Shown: positions 1-6,277 of the stretch, one piece after another
Position numbering within the stretch: position 1 is the stretch's first letter
How the letters are laid out: every line of letters begins with the position of its first letter
Assembly: GCA_030745955.1 (NCBI GenBank)
Contig: JASLNQ010000053.1
Location: forward strand, 1-10,503
Length of the DNA: 10,503 nt
Direction of reading: 5' to 3'
Source of the DNA: Dehalococcoidia bacterium
Lineage (GTDB): Bacteria > Chloroflexota > Dehalococcoidia > UBA1151 > UBA1328
Position numbers and translations under genes: made by a program
Notes under the pieces: generated by a model
What the model saw: the letters and a program-made list of their open reading frames with translations, nothing else
Database searches by the model: none
Told to the model about the DNA's origin: nothing

Positions 1-953
1 TGGTTTACCGGCTGCACTGCGAGCGAGTGAAGCGCCGCCGCAAAGCTGATCCCGGTGCCCCAGAAGTGCGGGTTGAACTTCACGCCAAACGCCTGTGCCA
101 TCAGCCCGACCCGGTGCATCTCCGAAGGACCACCCACGCCGCATATGTCTGGCTGGACGATATCGAAGGTCCGGTTTGCCAGGCGCGGTGCGAACTCCCA
201 GCGCGTGGACAGGCTCTCGCCCCCAGACGTAGGGATGGGCGATCGCTCCTGCACATATTTGTTCGCAGCGTCGTCCCTCGATGCGCACGGCTCCTCGAAC
301 CAGCTGAGGTCATTGTCAGCCACCATGTTGGCAAACGTGATCGCCGTTGCCGGATCGTAGGCTTCGTTGGCGTCGAACATGAGCCGCGTTTCGGGGCCGA
401 TCGCCTCACGCGTGGTCGTTATCCGTGCGGCATCCTCGGCGAGAGTCATCGCTCCCACCTTCATCTTCATCCCGGTAAAGCCCTGCTCGACATACCCGGC
501 CGCTTCGTCGAGGTGGGGCTGCAGGGCGTAGTCGTCGACGTAGTAGAGCCCGGTGGCGTAGACCGGTATCGAGTCGTGGATCCGCCCGCCCATCACGTCG
601 GCGACCGGCCTACCCGTGCTCTTGCCGACGATGTCGTGCACCGCAGTGTCGATGGCGCTGATCGCGTTAGCCGGACCGCCGGCGAATACGTGGCTCTGGT
701 ACACGGCCCGGTGGAGCTTGTGCCAGATGCTCCCGATGTGTGCCGGGTCCTCGCCGATCGCCAGGCGGGCGATAGTCGCAATTCCCGGTACAGAATCGCC
801 GGAGCCGTACGTTTCGCCCCACCCCACGATCCCGTCGTCGGTGATGACCTTCAGGACGATCACGCTGCGGACGTTGGTCCACCGCTGGGACCACCCGAAC
901 GGCTTTTCCAGTTCGGCCTCCACGAATCCTACCTCGATGCGTTCAATTTTCAT
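1..953 (-). CDS. Mandelate racemase/muconate lactonizing enzyme family protein (enolase superfamily), 3' end cut by window
   Basis: The 317 visible residues cover the N-terminal capping domain (about 1-125) and most of the TIM barrel. Seen in the sequence: the KxK pair K163/K165 (GMKMKVG), metal ligands D194 (MFDANEAY), E220 (WFEEP) and E246 (SGGES), then D269 (VQPD) and H296 (NPHFWGTG). This Lys plus Asp-His arrangement is the signature of the mandelate racemase subgroup, whose members abstract the alpha-proton of a carboxylate; most are sugar-acid dehydratases. From memory, each position sits one residue before the corresponding residue of Pseudomonas mandelate racemase, so the catalytic machinery looks intact. 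The last conserved Glu would lie just past the window edge. ATG at 953 is preceded only by a weak, distant GGAAG. The gene follows the aldo/keto reductase by 45 bases and is probably cotranscribed with it. Family is firm; substrate is unknown. Confidence 0.93.
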   Translation of the reverse strand, partial: MKIERIEVGFVEAELEKPFGWSQRWTNVRSVIVLKVITDDGIVGWGETYGSGDSVPGIATIARLAIGEDPAHIGSIWHKLHRAVYQSHVFAGGPANAISAIDTAVHDIVGKSTGRPVADVMGGRIHDSIPVYATGLYYVDDYALQPHLDEAAGYVEQGFTGMKMKVGAMTLAEDAARITTTREAIGPETRLMFDANEAYDPATAITFANMVADNDLSWFEEPCASRDDAANKYVQERSPIPTSGGESLSTRWEFAPRLANRTFDIVQPDICGVGGPSEMHRVGLMAQAFGVKFNPHFWGTGISFAAALHSLAVQPVN

Positions 954-998
954 TGGCTGAAAGACACTTCCGCTTGGTGACCCGTTGTTTTAGTCGCG

Positions 999-1916
999 CT
1001 ACGCCCAGTCGGTATCGAGTTTTTCGAAGCGGCGGTTCAGCTCGTCCACCACCGCGGTGGGGATTGGCAGCTCGTTCTCGACCTGCCGGATGTTGGTCTC
1101 CATGTGCGACGGGTCCTTGGTCCCGACTATCGCAACGTTGGCGCTGGGGTTGGCAAGCGTGTACCCGAGCGAAGTCAGGATCCCGTTCTTGGGCTCGTTG
1201 TCGATCGCGCCCAGCGCCCGCATGGCATGTGCGCGTTCCAGGTACGGCTCGTCGTATGCGCGGAGATTTTGTTCCGGGTCGTCGTTGCGTGATTTCGCCC
1301 AGCTGCCACCGGCGATCGGGCGCTTGACGATCGTGCCCATCCCTTTCGAGGCGGCCTTGTCCAGTAGCCTGGATGTCCGGGCCCGCTGCTCGACGAGGCT
1401 ATAGCTCGTCTGCAGGGTGGAGAACAAGCCTGAATCGACCGCCCAGTGGGCATTTTCGTTGTCGCCCGAGTAGCCGATAAACCGGGTCTTGCCGGCCTGT
1501 TGAGCCTCCTGCAGGGCACGCACGACATCGCCTTTTTCGAGAACATCTATGCCACACGAATGGAGCTGCACCAGGTCGACATGGTCGGTCTGCAGTCGGC
1601 GCAGGCTGCGGTCGATCGAATCGGCAACGGTCTGGTAGGTCCACGCCTCACCTTCGTACCCACCCGTGATATGGCCCGCTTTCGTCGCGAGAAAGTATTC
1701 GTCGCGCCGGTGTGCGACGCCGTTGCCGATAAGCTCTTCCGATATGCCATAGCAGGTCGATGTGTCGAGGAAGTTGATACCCCGGTCAAGCGCCGTGTTC
1801 AGGACGCTCGAAGCCTGTGCCTGGTCGTCAAGCGAGAGCTCGTTTCCAACCTCGGCGAGTCCGACGCCCAGGCGGCTCGTGGCGAATCCCGTGTTTCCAA
1901 ACTGGACTGTCTGCAT
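999..1916 (-). CDS. Aldo/keto reductase
   Basis: A 305-residue protein of normal length for the NAD(P)H-dependent aldo/keto reductase superfamily, a cytoplasmic TIM barrel that interconverts carbonyls and alcohols. The catalytic tetrad is visible: D51 and Y56 in NFLDTSTCYG, K79 in LATKAG and H119 in LVQLHS. A cofactor-binding stretch follows near the C-terminus (VAIVGTKDPSHMETN). The start at 1916 is supported by AAGAGG eight bases upstream. The next gene on the same strand encodes a mandelate racemase-type enzyme 45 bases downstream. An aldose dehydrogenase plus sugar-acid dehydratase is a known pairing in non-phosphorylated sugar catabolism (for example fucose or galactose routes), so that role is plausible here, but nothing in the sequence fixes the substrate. 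No clear promoter is visible in the 96 bases between the start and the upstream terminator. Confidence 0.93.
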   Translation of the reverse strand: MQTVQFGNTGFATSRLGVGLAEVGNELSLDDQAQASSVLNTALDRGINFLDTSTCYGISEELIGNGVAHRRDEYFLATKAGHITGGYEGEAWTYQTVADSIDRSLRRLQTDHVDLVQLHSCGIDVLEKGDVVRALQEAQQAGKTRFIGYSGDNENAHWAVDSGLFSTLQTSYSLVEQRARTSRLLDKAASKGMGTIVKRPIAGGSWAKSRNDDPEQNLRAYDEPYLERAHAMRALGAIDNEPKNGILTSLGYTLANPSANVAIVGTKDPSHMETNIRQVENELPIPTAVVDELNRRFEKLDTDWA

Positions 1917-2012
1917 GAACTGTGCCTCTTGCCGGTGATTTCCGGGTGGTGGCCCCGAAGCTTACTCTCCGACGTGATCGAGCGCGACGTGTTCCAGCCA
2001 GTTCCCGGAATA

Positions 2013-2049
2013 TGACAAAAGAAAAGGCCCGTGCGAAATGCACGGGCCT
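2013..2049 (-). terminator. Intrinsic terminator of the DUF5679 gene
   Basis: Read on the minus strand, a perfect 10-bp GC-rich stem (AGGCCCGTGC at 2025-2034 paired with GCACGGGCCT at 2040-2049, five-base loop) is followed at once by TTTTCTTTTGT (2024-2014). It begins 22 bases after the zinc-ribbon stop codon and separates that gene from the aldo/keto reductase unit downstream. Plus-strand reading gives no downstream T-run, so it acts in one direction. Confidence 0.9.
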
Positions 2050-2071
2050 GGGTGTTCCAATAAAGGCTAAC

Positions 2072-2215
2072 CTACGAGGCTTTGCCGATCTTGAACATCT
2101 TGGTGCTGCAGACCGGGCAGGTGCCCTGGGAGGCAGGGCGTCCGTTCTTCATTGTGATCTGCTCAGGGTTCTGCATCTCACGTTTGGTCTTGCACTTCAT
2201 GCAATAGGCTTCCAT
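2072..2215 (-). CDS. Small zinc-ribbon protein, DUF5679-like (47 aa)
   Basis: A 47-residue ORF beginning MEAYCMKCKTKREM and ending CPVCSTKMFKIGKAS. The two CxxC knuckles, C5/C8 and C33/C36, would bind one zinc ion. The middle (NPEQITMKNGRPASQGT) matches my memory of the DUF5679 family, in which a conserved KNGRPA segment precedes the second CPVC; that family is common in Chloroflexota and Actinobacteria and has no assigned function. A purine-rich GGGGG stretch lies about six bases before the ATG at 2215. The gene stands alone, with a strong terminator just after its TAG. The Cys pattern, the family resemblance and the terminator make it a real gene despite its size. The role could be nucleic-acid or protein binding, but this is not shown. 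Confidence 0.87.
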   Translation of the reverse strand: MEAYCMKCKTKREMQNPEQITMKNGRPASQGTCPVCSTKMFKIGKAS

Positions 2216-2321
2216 GGCGGCCCCCGTAACTGGTGATAGGTTTTTTCCGCAAAGTTTGAACGCAATGTGCGCCGGCGCGGTAGATCGAAGATCGTTGGTC
2301 GACCCTACTACAACTTTTTCA

Positions 2322-2394
2322 ACTTGTCGCTAGTTCAAAAGGGCAACTTGACATACGATTGCAGGAACCGCCGTTCACCCAACTAGCGGTAGGT
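2322..2394 (+). other. Possible structured RNA element: long stem upstream of pheS
   Basis: Positions 2322-2335 can pair with 2381-2394 over 14 consecutive base pairs: an 8-bp Watson-Crick core (CGCTAGTT with AACTAGCG) extended by six pairs, three of them G-U. Inside lie a GGG/CCC helix (2341-2343 with 2378-2380) after a five-base CAAAA bulge, and a small hairpin GAAC-CGCC-GTTC (2365-2376). The G-U pairs would be A-C mismatches on the other strand, so a transcript would fold best if made from the plus strand, toward pheS. No known RNA family is recognised. Confidence 0.35.
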
Positions 2395-2477
2395 GGTGGA
2401 ATCGTAACGGCGCAGGTGGCGAATGCTACGAATATCGTTGGTAAACTGGCGAATTACGGCAGTAAGTGACTAATTCG

Positions 2478-2515
2478 GAATTTGACCCAAATTGGGGCCC
2501 AATTTCGCCAAATTC
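2478..2515. repeat. 38-bp double inverted repeat upstream of pheS
   Basis: Nested palindrome: outer arms GAATTTG (2478-2484) and CAAATTC (2509-2515), inner arms AAATTGGG (2489-2496) and CCCAATTT (2498-2505) around a single central G. Fifteen of the arm positions match exactly. It is flanked on the left by a further pair, CGAATT (2450-2455) and AATTCG (2472-2477). No T-run follows on either strand, so it is not an ordinary terminator. A regulator-binding site or a hairpin in a leader transcript are both possible. Confidence 0.6.
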
Positions 2516-2519
2516 TCGT

Positions 2520-2548
2520 GTTGGAAGTACTTTTTGGTATTTCCCAAC
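2520..2548 (+). other. Hairpin-forming sequence just right of the palindrome
   Basis: GTTGGAAGTAC (2520-2530) pairs with 2537-2548 to give 11 base pairs, one of them G-U, with one bulged C (2543) and loop TTTTTG. A weaker 5-bp hairpin follows (TCGTG 2554-2558 with CACGA 2566-2570). With the stem at 2322-2394 and the 38-bp palindrome, this makes a closely spaced series of potential hairpins before pheS. Confidence 0.35.
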
Positions 2549-2594
2549 TGTGATCGTGATTGCACCACGAGCGAGCAACCACCACGTAATCAAC

Positions 2595-2600
2595 TATAAT
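2595..2600 (+). promoter_or_regulatory. Candidate -10 box of a pheS promoter
   Basis: A perfect TATAAT in the AT-rich segment, which would place the transcript start near 2607 and give a leader of about 107 bases before the pheS start codon. No recognisable -35 hexamer lies 16-19 bases upstream and there is no extended -10 TG, so this rests on the hexamer alone. A TTGACA at 2348-2353 is too far away and has no matching -10. Confidence 0.35.
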
Positions 2601-2635
2601 TTCGGGTCGAAAATCACCGTCGGTAGGCATGCCAC

Positions 2636-2698
2636 ATGTTACCGCGGTCATACGAATTTGATTTTTACGAACAAGCAAAACACCAGCCAGCCAGGTAG
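2636..2698 (+). CDS. Possible 20-residue leader ORF before pheS
   Basis: ATG at 2636 opens a 20-codon ORF ending in TAG at 2696-2698, 15 bases before the pheS start. TAGG (2624-2627) lies eight bases upstream as a ribosome site, and the TATAAT at 2595 is correctly placed to transcribe it. The encoded peptide contains YEFDFY at residues 6-11, so two Phe and two Tyr codons are clustered. Leader peptides rich in Phe control pheST in enterobacteria by attenuation. Here no terminator hairpin fits between this ORF and pheS, so classic attenuation is not supported. It may be a chance ORF. Confidence 0.22.
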   Translation: MLPRSYEFDFYEQAKHQPAR

Positions 2699-2713
2699 AC
2701 CAGGTAACAATCG
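2691..2713 (+). promoter_or_regulatory. pheS ribosome-binding region with duplicated CCAGGTA
   Basis: CCAGGTA occurs twice, at 2691-2697 and 2700-2706. The second copy supplies the AGG nine bases before the GTG start of pheS. In-frame stops at 2696-2698 (TAG) and 2705-2707 (TAA) lie inside the two copies, so GTG at 2714 is the first usable pheS start. Confidence 0.6.
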
Positions 2714-3721
2714 GTGCCAGAGACTCAATCAACCCAGACGAGCGAATCGATCGAGGTTCTGAAAGACGACGCGATCGCCTCCCTGGACGCGGCAGATTCC
2801 AGCGAAAAGCTTGAGGCATGGCGGGTTGAGTTTCTCGGTCGCAGAGGCCGCCTGACATCTGTCCTCAGGGGACTGGGATCGCTCGACATCGATCAGCGCA
2901 AGGTGGTGGGAGCGGCCGCCAACCGCCTGCGTGGTGAGTTGGAATCGCTTTTCGAGGCACGACAGCAGCAGGCCAGTTCTGCGAAAGCCCCGGCCGGCTC
3001 GATCGACGTAACCCTCCCCGGTCGAAAGCCTTCACGCGGCGGACTTCACCCGTCGACGCAGATGATCCGGGAGATTACCCATGCCTTCAACGAAATGGGT
3101 TTCCAGACGATCGAAGGGCCTGAGATCGAGCTTGAGCGATACAACTTCGACATGCTCAACATTCCCGCCAATCACCCGGCGCGTGACCAGTGGGACACCA
3201 TCTGGGTCGATTCGGAGACCCGCAGCGATGTCCTGCTGAGGACGCACACCTCGCCCATGCAGGCGCGCATCATGGAGAAAACCGATCCACCGATTCGAGT
3301 TGTTGTACCCGGCAAGTGTTACCGATACGAAGCGACCGACGCCACGCACGAGTGGCACCTCAACCAGATCGAGGGTTTGGCCGTCGACGAGGGCATTACT
3401 TTTGCTGATCTGAAGGGAACCCTCTACGAGTTCGCCAGGCGGATATTTGGTCCCACCCGAAAAGTTCGCTTCCGCTGCGACTACTTCCCCTTCGTCGAAC
3501 CCGGTGTAGAAATGGCGATCGATTGGAACGGTCGCTGGCTCGAGATCCTTGGTGCCGGCATGGTCCACCCGTTCGTATTGGAAAACGTCGGGTACGACCC
3601 GGGTAAGTACACGGGCTTTGCGTTCGGTATGGGACCGGAGCGGATTTCGATGCTGCAGAACGACATCCCGGATATCAGGCATTTCTTTTCGAACGACCTG
3701 CGGTTCCTTACACAGTTTTAG
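2714..3721 (+). CDS. pheS: Phenylalanine--tRNA ligase alpha subunit
   Basis: Catalytic subunit of the cytoplasmic alpha2-beta2 phenylalanyl-tRNA synthetase, which charges tRNA-Phe. The 335 residues match the usual bacterial length. Residues about 12-90 form the helical N-terminal arm that grips tRNA; a class II synthetase core follows. Visible hallmarks are DVTLPGR (98-104), FDMLNIPANHPARD (145-158), LLRTHTSPMQAR (174-185), motif 2 around YRYEATDATHEWHLNQIEG (203-221), FVEPGVEMAIDW (260-271), ILGAGMVHPFVLENVG (278-293) and motif 3 GFAFGMGPERISML (301-314), ending NDLRFLTQF. The start is GTG, fixed by in-frame stops immediately upstream and an AGG ribosome site. It has the short version of the loop before WLEILGAGMV, without the extra Cys cluster seen in some bacteria. 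pheT follows after 100 bases, so the two are almost surely one operon. Confidence 0.98.
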   Translation: MPETQSTQTSESIEVLKDDAIASLDAADSSEKLEAWRVEFLGRRGRLTSVLRGLGSLDIDQRKVVGAAANRLRGELESLFEARQQQASSAKAPAGSIDVTLPGRKPSRGGLHPSTQMIREITHAFNEMGFQTIEGPEIELERYNFDMLNIPANHPARDQWDTIWVDSETRSDVLLRTHTSPMQARIMEKTDPPIRVVVPGKCYRYEATDATHEWHLNQIEGLAVDEGITFADLKGTLYEFARRIFGPTRKVRFRCDYFPFVEPGVEMAIDWNGRWLEILGAGMVHPFVLENVGYDPGKYTGFAFGMGPERISMLQNDIPDIRHFFSNDLRFLTQF

Positions 3722-3723
3722 GG

Positions 3724-3739
3724 CCGGCGAACGCGCCGG
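3724..3739 (+). other. Small hairpin between pheS and pheT
   Basis: CCGGCG-AACG-CGCCGG, a perfect 6-bp GC stem with a four-base loop, starts two bases after the pheS stop codon. It has no following T-run, so it is unlikely to terminate. It might protect or mark the pheS 3' end, or be incidental in GC-rich DNA. Confidence 0.35.
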
Positions 3740-3821
3740 TAACCGCATTCAGAGGGGTTGAAGACTCCCTCCCCTGGTTCCACCCGTAATCCTGCCTGAC
3801 CTTGAATATTGAGAAGAACGA

Positions 3822-6254
3822 ATGAAAGTCCCTGTTTCCTGGCTTAGCGAATACGTAGACATCGACATCAGTCTCGACGACCTTACCCACCGGTTGACGA
3901 TGGCGGGTAACGAAGTCGATTCGATCGAACGGACCGGCTGGATCGATAACGTCGTTGTCGGTCACGTCCAGGCCGTTCGACCCCACCCCAACGCCGACCG
4001 GTTGCGACTGGTGACCGTGGACCACGGGGCTGGCGAGGCCGAGGTCGTTTGCGGGGCCCCCAACGTGGCCGAGGGCCAGAAGATCGCCTACGCATCGATC
4101 GGTGCCGTGCTGGTCGACGCGTACGCCGACGAACCCGGCAAAACCCGGAAACTCAAGCGGTCAAAAATTCGCGGTGTTGTGTCGGAGGGAATGGTCTGCT
4201 CGGTCCGTGAGCTTGGCATCGGCGACGACCACGAGGGAATCCTTGTTCTCGACGACGATGCGAAGATCGGGACCCCGATCGGTGAACTACTCGGTGAGTC
4301 GGTACTCGACATCGAGTTGACCCCCAACCGCCCGGACTGTCTTGGCATCGTCGGAGTCGCAAGGGATGTCGCGGCCCTCACGGGCAAGCCGCTGCGCGAG
4401 CCGAATATCGAATTCGAGGCGACAGGTCCGGACGCCAGCGGTCTCGCCACGGTCGAAATCCTCGACCCGGACCTCTGCCCCCGGTATACGGCCTCGGTGA
4501 TCGAGGGTGTCAGGATCGCGCCGTCGCCGCAGTGGCTGCAGGACCGGCTGATCGCACTCGGCGAGCGGCCCATCAACAACATCGTCGATGTCACGAACTT
4601 CGTGATGTTTGAACTTGGGCAGCCGCTCCACGCTTTCGACTACGACAGGGTAGTCGATCACAGGGTCATCGTACGGCGGGCTATCGACGGCGAGAGATTT
4701 GTCACACTCGACGACGTGGAGCGCAAGCTCGACGACCAGATGCTGCTCATCGCCGACCCCGAACGTGGGATCGGCCTTGCCGGTGTGATGGGTGGCGCAA
4801 ACACGGAGATTTCGGACTCGACAACGACCGTGTTCCTGGAGTCGGCGACCTTCCACGGTGTGAACAACCGCCGGACTGCGCACACGCTCGATCTATCAAG
4901 CCAGGCGACCCTCCGTTTCGAGAAGAGCCTGCGGTCGGGGCTGAGTGAGGTTGGGCTTCGGCGGGCGACGAAACTCATCCTGGAAATTACCGGCGGGACC
5001 GCCGCCACCGGCATCATCGATGCCTACCCCGGAAAAGGCCTGGAACAGCAGTCAGTGCGGCTCGACTACGCACGGATAGGGAACATCCTGGGTGTCGAGT
5101 TTGAAAAGGGCGAGGTGGAGACCACGCTTGGGAACCTTGGCTTCGAGTTGACGGCAGACGCCGACGGCTGGGATGTGCAGATCCCCTACTGGCGACCCGA
5201 TGTTTCCATTCCCGAGGACCTCGTCGAGGAGATCGCAAGAATCGTCGGGTACGAAAACATCCCGACGACAACGCTTGCGGGACGCCCACCGATATGGCAG
5301 CCGCAACCAGAGATGGACCTGCGCAACCGGGTAACGGATTCGCTCGCCCGGGCGGGCATGCGCGAGACCATCAGCTACGCGGCCACGACAGAGGCGGGTG
5401 AAGCGCGGGCGGCCCTGCCCGACGACACTTCGCCACCAGTCAGGCTCCGTAACCCGGTCAGCGCCGACTTCGCAGTGATGCGGCGCACGCTGCGGGAAGC
5501 GGTGCTGAATACAGTGGCCCGCAATACACGGACCTGGCGCGGTCCCATCGCGATCTTCGAAACCGGCCGCGTGTTCCTTGATTTTGGCGAAGGACTGCCC
5601 GAAGAGCGACAGCTGGTAACCGGTGCCTTCGCAGGACCCCGCAACACGTTGCACTGGGACGTGAGCGGTGACAACTCGGACTTTTACGACGCCAGGGGCG
5701 CTGTCGAAGCGTTGCTCGACGACCTCGGAGTCGAGCCGAGTTTTGAGCCTGTCGAAGACGCCACGTTCGCGTCGGGTCGTACGGCGGCCGTCAAAGTCCC
5801 AGCGGCAAATGACCGGGTCATCGGGGTCGTTGGCGAGGTGGCATCCGGCGTTCTTTCCCAGTTCGACGCCGAGGTCGAAAGCGTCGCAATGTTCGAGCTG
5901 GACCTTGCAGCCGTCCTGAAAATTCTTCAAGACCGGGGCGCCGCAACGGGCAGGTTCGAAGAGTTCGTCCGCCTGCCGGCCTCGCACCGCGACCTCTCAC
6001 TGGTTGTCGACAGCGGTGTGACGGCAGGGGAGATCGTGGCAATCGCCCGGCGCAACCGGATCGTGACATCGGCGACCGTATTCGATGTGTTCGAGGGCAC
6101 GGGTGTCCCGGACGGCAAAAAGGCCGTTGCGGTGCGGTTCATCTACCAGTCGCCGAACAAGACCCTCACTGCCGACCAGATCGGCAAGATCGAGCAGCAA
6201 ACCCTCAAGCAGCTTCAGAAGGAGCTTGGCGCGGAACTCCGTGCCCAGGAGTAA
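3822..6254 (+). CDS. pheT: Phenylalanine--tRNA ligase beta subunit
   Basis: Non-catalytic, editing and tRNA-binding subunit of phenylalanyl-tRNA synthetase; 810 residues is the normal bacterial length. Order of domains: N-terminal segment MKVPVSWLSEYVDID; tRNA-binding OB fold about 40-150 (VRPHPNADRLRLVTVD, SEGMVCSVRELGI); TPNRPDCLGIVGVARDVAAL (167-186); B3/B4 editing region with IVDVTNFVMFELGQPLHAFD (254-273) and LAGVMGG (319-325); B5 about 411-482 (YWRPDVSIPEDLVEEIARIVGYE); the inactive class II-like core; and the C-terminal ferredoxin-fold anticodon-binding domain from about 717 (LPASHRDLSLVVD to the end). H270 and E329 fall in motifs that line the editing site in studied enzymes. After RFEKS (365-369) the usual GVDP turn is replaced by LRSGLSE. 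ATG at 3822 has GAGAAG five bases upstream. moeA follows 23 bases later. Confidence 0.98.
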   Translation: MKVPVSWLSEYVDIDISLDDLTHRLTMAGNEVDSIERTGWIDNVVVGHVQAVRPHPNADRLRLVTVDHGAGEAEVVCGAPNVAEGQKIAYASIGAVLVDAYADEPGKTRKLKRSKIRGVVSEGMVCSVRELGIGDDHEGILVLDDDAKIGTPIGELLGESVLDIELTPNRPDCLGIVGVARDVAALTGKPLREPNIEFEATGPDASGLATVEILDPDLCPRYTASVIEGVRIAPSPQWLQDRLIALGERPINNIVDVTNFVMFELGQPLHAFDYDRVVDHRVIVRRAIDGERFVTLDDVERKLDDQMLLIADPERGIGLAGVMGGANTEISDSTTTVFLESATFHGVNNRRTAHTLDLSSQATLRFEKSLRSGLSEVGLRRATKLILEITGGTAATGIIDAYPGKGLEQQSVRLDYARIGNILGVEFEKGEVETTLGNLGFELTADADGWDVQIPYWRPDVSIPEDLVEEIARIVGYENIPTTTLAGRPPIWQPQPEMDLRNRVTDSLARAGMRETISYAATTEAGEARAALPDDTSPPVRLRNPVSADFAVMRRTLREAVLNTVARNTRTWRGPIAIFETGRVFLDFGEGLPEERQLVTGAFAGPRNTLHWDVSGDNSDFYDARGAVEALLDDLGVEPSFEPVEDATFASGRTAAVKVPAANDRVIGVVGEVASGVLSQFDAEVESVAMFELDLAAVLKILQDRGAATGRFEEFVRLPASHRDLSLVVDSGVTAGEIVAIARRNRIVTSATVFDVFEGTGVPDGKKAVAVRFIYQSPNKTLTADQIGKIEQQTLKQLQKELGAELRAQE

Positions 6255-6277
6255 ATCGACAGACCGGTGATTCGAAA

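Larger units (their letters stand above)
2216..2713. other. Divergent intergenic region between the DUF5679 gene and pheS
   Basis: Roughly 500 bases without a convincing protein gene, apart from one possible leader ORF. The right half (about 2440-2680) is much more AT-rich than the flanking coding DNA. It must hold the promoters of the minus-strand zinc-ribbon gene and of pheS. It also holds several inverted repeats, listed separately, three CAACTT copies (2311, 2320, 2344) and a 10-bp palindrome GCGCCGGCGC at 2269-2278. I see no tRNA and no riboswitch consensus that I could name. Confidence 0.7.

Noticed and set aside
27..980. Long plus-strand open frame (317 codons) over the left edge
   Set aside because: It lies opposite the mandelate racemase-type gene, whose active-site residues are all present on the minus strand. 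The plus-strand translation is Arg/His-rich with no family features.
2348..2376. TTGACA as the -35 of a pheS promoter
   Set aside because: No -10-like hexamer occurs 16-19 bases downstream; the sequence there is GC-rich.
2380..2420. T-box antiterminator upstream of pheS
   Set aside because: UGGU and a GGCG follow the first stem, but the conserved AGGGUGGNACCGCG is absent and no terminator alternative fits, so I do not annotate a T-box.
2216..2713. tRNA gene or CRISPR array in the intergenic region
   Set aside because: There is no TTCGAAT-type arm or acceptor pairing for a tRNA, and the CAACTT copies are too short and irregular for an array.
2454..2858. Open frames on both strands across the pheS upstream region
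   Set aside because: Each crosses the 38-bp palindrome and overlaps pheS out of frame, and the composition is not protein-like.
3032..3748. Minus-strand open frame of 238 codons inside pheS
   Set aside because: It is antisense to conserved synthetase motifs and has no recognisable domain or ribosome site.
5052..5987. Minus-strand open frame of 311 codons inside pheT
   Set aside because: PheT has continuous family motifs across this stretch; the antisense frame is a by-product of GC-rich codons.
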